Assembly: GCA_029261835.1 (NCBI GenBank)
Contig: JAJDAO010000067.1
Location: 62,001-126,000, forward strand
Direction: 5' to 3'
DNA length: 64,000 nt
DNA from: Deltaproteobacteria bacterium
Lineage (GTDB): Bacteria; Myxococcota_A; UBA9160; UBA4427
Position numbers and translations under genes: made by a program. Positions 7,784 through 15,002 of the stretch are shown in pieces. Numbering within the stretch: the first letter of the stretch is position 1; each line of letters starts with the position of its first letter. The notes beneath the pieces are model-generated. The model was not told where the DNA came from and made no database searches. It worked only from the letters and a program-made list of their open reading frames with translations.

Positions 7784-8779
7784 CTATGAAGAACGTGGTC
7801 GAGCTCGAGTAGCTCGCCCGTGTCTCACCACCAGCGACACCAACCCCGCGCTCGTCATCAGCACCGCGAGTGTCGCTATGCCGACCGGGTTCAGAGCCGG
7901 CAAGCCAGGCGAGAAATCCAAACGCGCGACGCGGAAACCCATGTTGTCGCCCTCGACGATCGGGGAGACGTCGTTCCGGTTCGTGGCTGCGAGGGCCCAC
8001 GAGTCGATGTTGAAGGCCCCGCCCCGCAGGCCGCGATTCGAGCCGATGATCGCCTCGTTCCACTCCCAGATGTTGCCGCCCTGGTCAAACGTACCGTTCG
8101 GGCTCGCCGAACCCGTGTAGTCCCCCGCGTCCGTGAAATCGGCTTCGGCATCGTTACAATTCGCCGTATTCGCCGTCGCCCCGGGCGACGCGCAGGTGGT
8201 CGACGCGTCCGCGCTCGCCGGGTAGTCGAAGTAGCTCGCCGACCCCGTGTCGTAGTAGGCCGCCTTGTACCACTCGTCCTCGCTGGTCAGGAAGACGAAG
8301 GCATCAAAGTTGCGGGTGACAGTCGCTCCGTTGAGTGGGGTAGGGGTGCCGCCGAGGAGGGTGTAGGCCCCCGTCTCCGTGTCTCCGCTCCCCTGGCCGT
8401 TGTGCAGCCAGTTCGCAAACCGCAGGCAGTCGAAGAACGACACGGAGTTCACCGGCATGTACTCACGGCCGGCAATCGTGCTGTACGTGTAGCTCCCCGG
8501 GAGGCCGCTGCGCGTGATGCCGCCGTACCACCAGCCCATCCTCGTGTTGTAGAGCAAGTAGGGGTCGGTGGCCGCCACCGCGTTCAAGAACTCAGCGTAC
8601 TGGTCGTTCGTCACCTCGTACTTGCCGATCTCGTAGGGGTAAGCCACGGTGCCGAAGCCGGTGGTGTCGGCGGTGTTGCCCGGATCCCCCACCGCCACCC
8701 AGTCGATATTGACGACAGCACTCGTCACGCCCGGCACCGCCATCACCACGAGCCCGATAGTCGCAATCAGAGTCCGCAT
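7784..8779 (-). CDS. secreted FGE/SUMF1-fold protein with IPTL-like C-terminal tail, probably non-catalytic
   Basis: Protein of 331 residues: signal peptide 1-20, a formylglycine-generating-enzyme (SUMF1) domain about 30-290 (EIGKYEVTNDQYAEFLNAV, MPVNSVSFFDCLRFANWL, 'GNIWEWNEAIIGSNRGLRGGAFN', 'MGFRVAR'), and a 39-residue tail: LPALNPVGIATLAVL, hydrophobic helix, then RHGRATRARPR. True FGEs have paired cysteines after the RGG block; here that segment (RGGAFNIDSWALAATNRND) has none, so oxidase activity is unlikely. The tail resembles IPTL-CTERM sorting signals. Start ATG 8779 follows AGGAGGGAG. Probably a surface carbohydrate- or protein-binding module. Confidence 0.82.
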   Translation of the reverse strand: MRTLIATIGLVVMAVPGVTSAVVNIDWVAVGDPGNTADTTGFGTVAYPYEIGKYEVTNDQYAEFLNAVAATDPYLLYNTRMGWWYGGITRSGLPGSYTYSTIAGREYMPVNSVSFFDCLRFANWLHNGQGSGDTETGAYTLLGGTPTPLNGATVTRNFDAFVFLTSEDEWYKAAYYDTGSASYFDYPASADASTTCASPGATANTANCNDAEADFTDAGDYTGSASPNGTFDQGGNIWEWNEAIIGSNRGLRGGAFNIDSWALAATNRNDVSPIVEGDNMGFRVARLDFSPGLPALNPVGIATLAVLMTSAGLVSLVVRHGRATRARPRSS

Positions 8780-9149
8780 GAAAGCTCCCTCCTAGCCTCA
8801 ATCGCGTATTCGCATTGAGTGTTGCTTCGGAGAAGGAGGCGACCTCACGTGTTTCAGACCGCGTCCCGCTCCTCCGACCTTGCATGGCATCTACCACCCG
8901 AGAACGCGCGAGGACCATCGCATGGTTCCAAGTGGCGCTCTCTCGGCCGCTGCAGGCCCACAGTCGGACGCGCGTGCTTCGAGCGATGCCCGTTCGGGGC
9001 TGGCGGTACCGGCAGTGTCTCACGCCGAGAGCTCTTGAAGCAAGCGCTGGCGTATTGGCGGAGCCCTGAGTGGTCGGAGCGGGATGAAGTTCCGCAAGCA
9101 GGCGCTGTCGAAAGTGTCGGGCAAGACCGGCGGCGAATTGGGCAGCCGA
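8780..9149. other. intergenic region, nothing recognised
   Basis: About 370 bp between the FGE-like gene and the 3' end of the DoxX gene. Small open frames on both strands lack motifs and ribosome sites. The left end should hold the FGE-like gene's promoter. Confidence 0.5.
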
Positions 9150-9542
9150 CTATGCGGAGCTGCCTCTTCTGGCGTCGAGGCTCCAGCTTCCCGCACCTCG
9201 AGCAGATATGAAGAGAAAGACAAAGCAGTACAGCGCAGCGAGTTCGCCTCCATTGCGCAGCGGTAGGAGGGCCTCGGTCCCGTGCGCGAGCCAGTAGGCG
9301 ACCGCCATGAGGCCGCTGCAGATGAACGCGGCCCAGCGCGTAAAGAGACCCAGCATCACGAGCAGGCCACCAACGAGTTCAATGGGGCCGGCAACGTAGA
9401 TGATGAACTCTGGCGCGCCGGCAGGCGGCTCCAATGGGAAGCCGAAGAGCTTCTGCATGCCGTGCCAGAGGAAGAGGAAGCCGACCGTCATTCGCATCAC
9501 ACTGTATGCCTGGCCATCTAGTCCTCGCATGAATTTCGGCAT
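9150..9542 (-). CDS. DoxX family membrane protein
   Basis: Protein of 130 residues with about four membrane helices and the DoxX hallmarks: 'FLFLWHGMQKLFGFP' in helix 1, 'GPIELVGGLLVMLGLFTRWAAF' in helix 2, and 'AYWLAHG' after it. DoxX-like proteins are poorly defined inner-membrane proteins, some linked to quinone- or thiol-based redox stress. ATG 9542 is chosen over the longer frame because TAGGAGG precedes it. Monocistronic. Confidence 0.88.
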   Translation of the reverse strand: MPKFMRGLDGQAYSVMRMTVGFLFLWHGMQKLFGFPLEPPAGAPEFIIYVAGPIELVGGLLVMLGLFTRWAAFICSGLMAVAYWLAHGTEALLPLRNGGELAALYCFVFLFISARGAGSWSLDARRGSSA

Positions 9543-9940
9543 CTCGATCCTCCTATTGGCGCGCGGTTCCGCCTCGCGGCCCAATAAATCGGCGTTCAGT
9601 GGCCCGCAACCGCGCTGACCGGTCTCGCCGAGACACGATAGTATGCCGCCAGATGGCGGGGCCAGTCAATTCCAGTGAGTGGTCGACACCCTGGGCCTGA
9701 CCTGCGTCAGGCGACGCGAACGATTCGGTCGCCGCGCAGAGAATGCTGCGCCGGCTTTTCAAGTGCGACCCAAGCCGCACACTCTCACAAGGGTGGAGCG
9801 CGCACATTGCCTCACCAAAACGGCGCGTGCAGGGGAGATAGCTCGAGCGGCGAACCAAGGCCGTCTCTTGGCGAGAGCCGTCTCTTGTCCGAGATATTCT
9901 GCCAACGTACACTCGACCGCTCGTCGGGCGAGGAACGAGC
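9543..9940. other. intergenic region, nothing recognised
   Basis: About 400 bp between the divergent DoxX and polysaccharide-deacetylase genes. Long open frames here have no recognisable motif. Promoters of both neighbours are expected. Confidence 0.5.
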
Positions 9941-10813
9941 ATGAAATACTACCAAGGACCGTGGCCCGAAAACCGCAAAGGCGTCGTCTGCCTCACCTTC
10001 GACGTGGACGTTGGCTACGCCTACGCGAAGGGAACCCAAACATGGGGTGCGCTTCCGAAGCGACTCGGCCTGGACACCTTGGTTGCCGGCGGCTTGTCGG
10101 TCGAGTCGCGCGGGTACTACGGGCTCTACAGCGGGCTGCCGCGCATCCTGGCTTTGCTCGATCGCAAGGGGATCACCGGCACGTTCTTCATCCCAGCGCG
10201 CAACATGGAGCTGTATCCGCAGGAGCTGCGGGCGATTCACGAGGCCGGGCACGAGATCGGGAACCACGGCTACGAGCACGAAGCAGTCGAGCAGCTCGAG
10301 CGCTCCCCCGCGAAGGAGACCGCGTTGCTCGAGAAGGCCCAGTCGGTCTTCCGCTCCACTCTCGGTCTTGCCCCCGTCGGATATCGCTCACCGGCCTGGG
10401 ATATGAGCCGCGGCACGCCGGGGCGGCTGCAACAGGCCGGCTTCCTATACGATTCCAGTCTCTTCGCCGGCGACGCTCCCTATCGGTTGTCGCTCTACGA
10501 CCCGGCCGTGCAGATGCTCGAGATGCCCATCGACTGGTCGAAAGACGATGCGGCCTACTTCCTGTTCTTCAAGCCGCCGGTAATGTTCGCGCAGTTCCAC
10601 GACCCCGAGAGCGTGTTTCGCATCTGGCGGGCCGAGCTCGACGGTGTAGTGGATGCCGGCGGAGTGTTCACACTCACCTGTCACCCGTCGATCAGCGGAA
10701 GGTTTCACAGGCTCGAGATCCTGGAACGGTTGATAGACCACGCCGTATCGCGCGGCGATGTCCTATTCGCGACGCTGGAGCAGGTGGCTCGACATGTTCA
10801 AGATCGTCTCTGA
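9941..10813 (+). CDS. polysaccharide deacetylase family protein (NodB-like)
   Basis: Carbohydrate esterase family 4-like domain over nearly all 290 residues. Seen: CLTFDVDVGYAYAKG with the metal/base Asp pair, GITGTFFIPARN, HEIGNHGYEHEAVE with the His-x3-His metal site, 'VGYRSPAWDMS', and 'FTLTCHPSISGR' near the end. No signal peptide, so it may act on a cytosolic or lipid-linked substrate; members of this subgroup also include allantoinase-like amidohydrolases. It precedes the C45 acyltransferase by 39 bp and is likely co-transcribed, suggesting paired amide chemistry on one substrate. Confidence 0.9.
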   Translation: MKYYQGPWPENRKGVVCLTFDVDVGYAYAKGTQTWGALPKRLGLDTLVAGGLSVESRGYYGLYSGLPRILALLDRKGITGTFFIPARNMELYPQELRAIHEAGHEIGNHGYEHEAVEQLERSPAKETALLEKAQSVFRSTLGLAPVGYRSPAWDMSRGTPGRLQQAGFLYDSSLFAGDAPYRLSLYDPAVQMLEMPIDWSKDDAAYFLFFKPPVMFAQFHDPESVFRIWRAELDGVVDAGGVFTLTCHPSISGRFHRLEILERLIDHAVSRGDVLFATLEQVARHVQDRL

Positions 10814-10852
10814 ACCCGACAGCCCTCGCGCCAGGGCAAAGGGACGGCTCTC

Positions 10853-12544
10853 GTGACTGACACGTCTGGAGGCCACGTCGAACGCCGCGGCGGTTTCAAG
10901 GTCTTGCACATCCAGGGGTCGCCCTACGAGATGGGGCTCCAGCACGGCCGGCTGTTGCGCGAAGAGATCCGCGAGGGCGTGCTGCCATACTTCGCCGATC
11001 TGGTCGAGTACGAGCCTTCGCTGCGCGCACGCAACGCCCTCTACAAGTACGTGCTCTCGACCGCTCTGGACCTCACCGTATACAGGCGACTGATAAAGGG
11101 CCTGCCACGGCGCTACCGGGACGAGCTTCACGGGATTGCCGACGGCGCCGGCTTGCCACGCGAGACCGTACTCAAGGGCAATCAGCTTTCCGAGCTGGGA
11201 CAGGTGATGGCCCGCAGGATCATCCGCGGCAGGACGAGCGGGCTGGGGCAAGCGCAGGGTGGCTGCACGGGATTCGTGGCCAGTGCGCGTGCAACCGGCG
11301 GCCCGCTGCTGCAAGCCAAGAACCAGGATTACGAAGGCATCGGCCTTTGGGACCGGCACCCGATAGTCATCTACTGCCGGCCGGACGACGCTCACGCATA
11401 CGTGAAGGTAACATCGGCCGGACTGCTCAAGAGCCCGGTTGCGATGAACGAGCATGGACTCGCGCTCGGAGGTCACCTTCTCGTCTCGTCCGAAGTCTCG
11501 ACAGCCGGAAGAGGCTTCACCACCTACGAGAACGACATCATGCGCTATGCCTCGTCGGTAGCCGAAGCGGTGGCCATGCTCGAGGAATGCCCACGCGTGG
11601 GCGCGTTCGCGTTCCTCGTCTCCGACGGAAAGACGGGTGAGGCAGCTGCCGTCGAGTGCATGGGCGACCGCACCAGCGTTCGTTACATGGACGACGGATT
11701 CCTCGTGCAATCGAACGTCTGCACGTCCGGGCCCGAAGTCGAGCGCCTCGATCTCTTGCTCAAGCACGGTATGGGACGAAACCCCATCGCCCGACAGCGG
11801 CGCATGGAGGAGTTGATGCGCGAGCACTTCGGCACCCTCGACCCGCAGCGTGCGGCCGTCATTCTGGGCGACCACTACGATCCTACCTGCGATAGGGAGC
11901 GAGCCGTGAGCAACGTCATCGCCCAGATCAACACAGTTACGAGTGCGGTGTTTCAGCCCGAGAAGATGTGTTTCTGGGCCGCGGCGGGTCCGGTTCCGGT
12001 CTCCAACAATCCGTACGTGTTCTTCGACTTCCACGAACGGGGTGCCGGTGAGTCCCTGGACGGCAACGCCTTTCGCCACAGCGAGCAGCACCGTGGTCTC
12101 GCGCACTATCGCCGGGCGGCCTACCTATACGAGACGGGCAGCGGCGAACCGCAAGACATCGTCGGCGAGCTGGAGCAGGCGACCGCAATCGATCCCGACG
12201 AGCCGGTGTATCTGAGGATGCTGGCGCGGTTCCATGCGCGCAGCGGGAAACATCGCGAGGCTCTCGAGGCGGTTCGCCGAGCCGAACCGCTCGAGCAGAA
12301 CCCCAACGAGCGAGCCGAGAACCTACTTCTCAAGGGCCAGCTTCTAGACCTGCAGGGAAAGCGCGCAGAGGCTGTGTGTTGCTACACGGAGATCGAAGAC
12401 ATCGGCAAGCGAGACGGGTCCGCGCTTCTTGTGCTCAACCCATTGCTGCTACACCGAGCCGCGAAGCTGCAGAGAAAACCTTTCGCGCGAAGAGGCGCGA
12501 GATCGCTGGAGATCAAGTTCTCGCTCATGACCGGCTATGAATGA
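10853..12544 (+). CDS. C45 family autoproteolytic acyltransferase/hydrolase with C-terminal TPR-like region
   Basis: Ntn-hydrolase of the C45 (acyl-CoA:6-aminopenicillanate acyltransferase-like) family, 563 residues. An N-terminal segment (HIQGSPYEMGLQHGRLL) is followed by GGCTGFVAS with Cys138 as the predicted self-cleavage site and nucleophile, then LLQAKNQDYEG, all typical. After about residue 400 come helical repeats (HYRRAAYLYETG, ATAIDPDEPVYLRMLARFHARSGKHREALEAVRRA) of TPR character, an addition not usual for the family. Start is GTG 10853. It follows the deacetylase by 39 bp. Natural substrate (an amide or acyl conjugate) unknown. Confidence 0.85.
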   Translation: MTDTSGGHVERRGGFKVLHIQGSPYEMGLQHGRLLREEIREGVLPYFADLVEYEPSLRARNALYKYVLSTALDLTVYRRLIKGLPRRYRDELHGIADGAGLPRETVLKGNQLSELGQVMARRIIRGRTSGLGQAQGGCTGFVASARATGGPLLQAKNQDYEGIGLWDRHPIVIYCRPDDAHAYVKVTSAGLLKSPVAMNEHGLALGGHLLVSSEVSTAGRGFTTYENDIMRYASSVAEAVAMLEECPRVGAFAFLVSDGKTGEAAAVECMGDRTSVRYMDDGFLVQSNVCTSGPEVERLDLLLKHGMGRNPIARQRRMEELMREHFGTLDPQRAAVILGDHYDPTCDRERAVSNVIAQINTVTSAVFQPEKMCFWAAAGPVPVSNNPYVFFDFHERGAGESLDGNAFRHSEQHRGLAHYRRAAYLYETGSGEPQDIVGELEQATAIDPDEPVYLRMLARFHARSGKHREALEAVRRAEPLEQNPNERAENLLLKGQLLDLQGKRAEAVCCYTEIEDIGKRDGSALLVLNPLLLHRAAKLQRKPFARRGARSLEIKFSLMTGYE

Positions 12545-12598
12545 CGGCGCTCGGGATGAACGCGAGGTCGGCTGCGTTTCAGCACGACACGGGAGTGT

Positions 12599-13186
12599 TC
12601 AGAGGCCGCGGAGAGCTCGCCGCCCCCTTGGCCCGGGGCGCTTGCCCTTCTCGGGCATGGCTTCTTGGCAGGCAGGGGCCAGCTCTGTTCGCATTCTGGA
12701 TAGACAACGGAGCGCCCCGCGGCTCCCTTCGAATTCTGGGCAGAGCTGCTGGATATCCTCCGAACAGGCATCGAGCGCTTGCTCCGTATGTCGCCTTCGC
12801 ATGCTGACGAGTTCCGCTCGCTGCTCTGGGCTGAGGAGCGCCCGAATGTCAAACATCGCCGAGAAGCGGGCTGCGCGAAGCTGGGCCTCTAGCTCGCCCA
12901 GCACCTCGACTTCCGCCATGACGCTCGCCTTGTCCGGCGGCTCGCTGTTGAGAAGCGCAAAGATCGACTCGTGAACCTCGAGAACCTCCGCGTCGAGCAA
13001 CGCCGAAGACTGGCGGAACTCTTTGACGATGCCGGCGACGGAGGCCTGTGTCTCGGCACCAAGGCCAAGCCGAGCCACCACTGCGAGAGGTCCGCGAAGA
13101 CTACCCGGGTCTCCGCCCTGGGCGGTCGCGGTTCCCGAAGTGAGCATCGTGAGTGCGAACAGCAACAGTGTGATCAGGTCCTTCAT
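12599..13186 (-). CDS. exported Spy/CpxP-like protein with a Cys-rich C-terminal repeat
   Basis: Protein of 195 residues: signal peptide 1-24, a helical LTxxQ-like region (EVLGELEAQLRAARFSAMFD...LSPEQRAEL, about 40-135), then a cysteine module 140-177 (ACSEDIQQLCPE...CLSRMR...ACQEAM) resembling the Cys-rich Golgi-type repeat, and a basic tail. Spy/CpxP relatives are periplasmic chaperones or metal sensors that feed back on stress sigma systems. It lies last in the operon with ECF sigma and anti-sigma genes. ATG 13186 with GGAGGAG upstream is used rather than the longer frame. Confidence 0.8.
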   Translation of the reverse strand: MKDLITLLLFALTMLTSGTATAQGGDPGSLRGPLAVVARLGLGAETQASVAGIVKEFRQSSALLDAEVLEVHESIFALLNSEPPDKASVMAEVEVLGELEAQLRAARFSAMFDIRALLSPEQRAELVSMRRRHTEQALDACSEDIQQLCPEFEGSRGALRCLSRMRTELAPACQEAMPEKGKRPGPRGRRALRGL

Positions 13187-13250
13187 GGCTGAATCTCCTC
13201 CTTCACTCATTTGACACGCGGGCACTCCAGTTCGTTGACGAGCAGAGGCG

Positions 13251-13601
13251 CTAGCCAGCCAGAAAGACAGCGTCGATTGCGTCAAACTCCTCAGTGAGCG
13301 GAACTGCAGAGCGCTCCTCGAGAAGCTCGCTCCCGAGCAGCAGTTCATCAGTGAGCGCCGTCTCTCTGGGCAGTTCAACCGGCAAGTCGCGCGAACCACT
13401 TCCAGAAACGAGGAAAGCAACCACTGCGGTTAGGGCGACGCCTGCGAAGGCGGGAACCCACAGCGACGAGGATCCCGGCTTCGGAGAGATCCGGCTCTCA
13501 ATTGCTGCATAGAGGGCTCGGCGCGTCGCAGGTGTTAGCTCATCTGGACGGTAGTCCGAGCGAATCCGCTCGACCATCTTCTCTTCTTCTCCGCGACTCA
13601 T
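13251..13601 (-). CDS. probable single-pass anti-sigma factor
   Basis: Protein of 116 residues: cytoplasmic N-terminus (MSRGEEEKMVERIRSDYRPDELTPATRRALYAAIESR), one membrane helix (LWVPAFAGVALTAVVAFLV, about 48-66) and an acidic periplasmic tail. No zinc HxxxCxxC motif is seen, so it is not a ZAS-type factor. Its ATG overlaps the stop of the ECF sigma gene (ATGA at 13598-13601), giving translational coupling, the common arrangement for a sigma/anti-sigma pair. Function is inferred from context and topology. Confidence 0.75.
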   Translation of the reverse strand: MSRGEEEKMVERIRSDYRPDELTPATRRALYAAIESRISPKPGSSSLWVPAFAGVALTAVVAFLVSGSGSRDLPVELPRETALTDELLLGSELLEERSAVPLTEEFDAIDAVFLAG

Positions 13602-14167
13602 TGGATGAACTCCTCCCATACCGGCTGCAACGCCGCGCGAAGCTTCTTGGTCGCGCGCGACAGCTGGGTCTTTACGGTGCCCTCGCCCACGCCGAGAACC
13701 GCCGCCGCATCCCGCAGCGACAGACCCTCGAGGCGGACGAGCACGAACGCCTCACGCTGTCCATGCGTGAGCGAATCCAGTGCTCTCAGCAGCTCACTCT
13801 GCAGACCGGGGTCGGGTGTGGGCCGAGCGCCGGGATCCGGCGTTTCATCGCTCCAGAGCGTGTTCCAGAGCGTGCGAACGTTTCTCCATCGCCGGTAGTT
13901 CTTCGCCTCGTTCGTGACGATTCGGAAGAACCATGTCTCGCTGCTGCATTCGCCGCGGAAGCTCCGCATCGAGCAGAACGCCTTGACAAAGGCGTCCTGC
14001 ACGATGTCGTCGGCCGCGGCGGCGGCACCACCAACGAGGCGCCACGCAATCCGCCGCGCGCGGTCGACGTTCGCGAGATAGAAAGACTCCCGGTCGAGCC
14101 GAAGCTCTTCCGGCTTGACCGGGTCCAAGTCCATCAGCGAAACGCGCGCGGCCGCGTCTCTGGGCAC
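13598..14167 (-). CDS. ECF-type RNA polymerase sigma factor
   Basis: Sigma-70 family factor of 189 residues with region 2 (AWRLVGGAAAAADDIVQDAFVKAFCSMRSFRGECSSETWFFRIVTNEAKNYRRW, about 40-95) and region 4 (LDSLTHGQREAFVLVRLEGLSLRDAAAVLGVGEGTVKTQLSRATKKL, about 130-178). It directs RNA polymerase to envelope-stress promoters. GTG at 14167 shares a base with the upstream stop codon; ATG at 14134 is an alternative start. Sits between the Gly/Arg-rich exported protein and the anti-sigma gene, all overlapping, so one operon. Confidence 0.93.
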   Translation of the reverse strand: MPRDAAARVSLMDLDPVKPEELRLDRESFYLANVDRARRIAWRLVGGAAAAADDIVQDAFVKAFCSMRSFRGECSSETWFFRIVTNEAKNYRRWRNVRTLWNTLWSDETPDPGARPTPDPGLQSELLRALDSLTHGQREAFVLVRLEGLSLRDAAAVLGVGEGTVKTQLSRATKKLRAALQPVWEEFIQ

Positions 14168-14511
14168 TAGCGACCTCGCGACCCACCGCGGCGTCCGCCA
14201 CCGCCGCCCTTGCGGGCGCCGTCTTGGCTGCCGGGGCGGCGGCCTTCACGCAGCTCGCCGCCGCCGCCCTTGCGGGCGCCCTCTGGACTGCCGGCACGGC
14301 GGCCTTCACCGAGCTCGCGCCCAGCATTGCGGCGGCCTCCTTCGCGGACCGCGCCCGCGCCCTGCTGGCCTCTCAGGTTCTTGTCCCATCGTTCTCTCAC
14401 TTGCTCTGGAGTAGGAGCATCCTGAGCAAGCGCCACGCTCGGTGCGTAGAGAAGAAGCACTGCGGTGGCGATCGCTGCACTCAGCTGCTGCGTTCGGGTG
14501 TTCACTGTCAT
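14167..14511 (-). CDS. exported Gly/Arg-rich repeat protein
   Basis: Protein of 114 residues. Residues 1-29 are a signal peptide (IATAVLLLYAPSVALAQ). 'PTPEQVRERWDKNLRGQQ' follows, and then a low-complexity part built of degenerate units such as GARKGGGG-ELREGRRPGSQD, very rich in Gly and Arg. The DNA shows a matching tandem repeat of about 60 bp (near 14202-14300). Possibly an unstructured envelope or nucleic-acid/polyanion-binding protein. First gene of the sigma operon; its stop overlaps the sigma start. Confidence 0.7.
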   Translation of the reverse strand: MTVNTRTQQLSAAIATAVLLLYAPSVALAQDAPTPEQVRERWDKNLRGQQGAGAVREGGRRNAGRELGEGRRAGSPEGARKGGGGELREGRRPGSQDGARKGGGGGRRGGSRGR

Positions 14512-15002
14512 CCCTCCTGGCTGGCGCGCTCAACCGCGCGTCTGACCAGTTAGACACGCGAGACGCGAGAACGGGATACATCCCTCGCGGATCTGACTGC
14601 CGGGGGTTCTGGCGCTGAGCACAGGATGGCCAGAACGCCAGCGCGTGGGGGCGTTTCCGGTACTTCATGGGCGGCAACTCTATATCGGGGGCCTCATATC
14701 AGGGGGCTCTCCTCCATCGTGCACCGAGATCAGCAGCCACGCGAAACGCCCCAACGACTCCGCAGGGATTCGTCGCATATGTGATCGACAACACGCGTAA
14801 TCCCGTGGGCTATGCGCATCTCCGCTCACTCGAGTCGGGTGGATGTTCGCACGCATGAGAGACTTTCCTGTGACCGGGCGCACACCGGTTCGGCAGGAGT
14901 GTGCACTGCGTCGGCGTCTTTGCAGAAAAGTGTGTCGTCGTAATTCTTGTTGTGAGCGCAGTCACGCTGGTTCGGAACTCCAGTCCCGATTAAGCGCGCA
15001 CT
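14512..15002. other. intergenic region with divergent promoters
   Basis: About 490 bp between the ECF sigma operon and the sugar-dehydrogenase-like gene. Short frames (for example 14667-14858) show no motif. Nothing else recognised; promoters for both directions are expected. Confidence 0.5.

Noticed and set aside
9084..9266. Plus-strand frame MKFRKQALSKVSGK...
   Set aside because: Overlaps the end of the DoxX gene, lacks a ribosome site and has no motif.
10763..12106. 447-codon minus-strand frame over the C45 gene
   Set aside because: Antisense shadow with no motifs; the plus-strand frame carries the C45 catalytic motif.
14667..14858. 63-codon frame upstream of the sugar-dehydrogenase gene
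   Set aside because: No ribosome site, no motif, and unlike neighbours in codon use.
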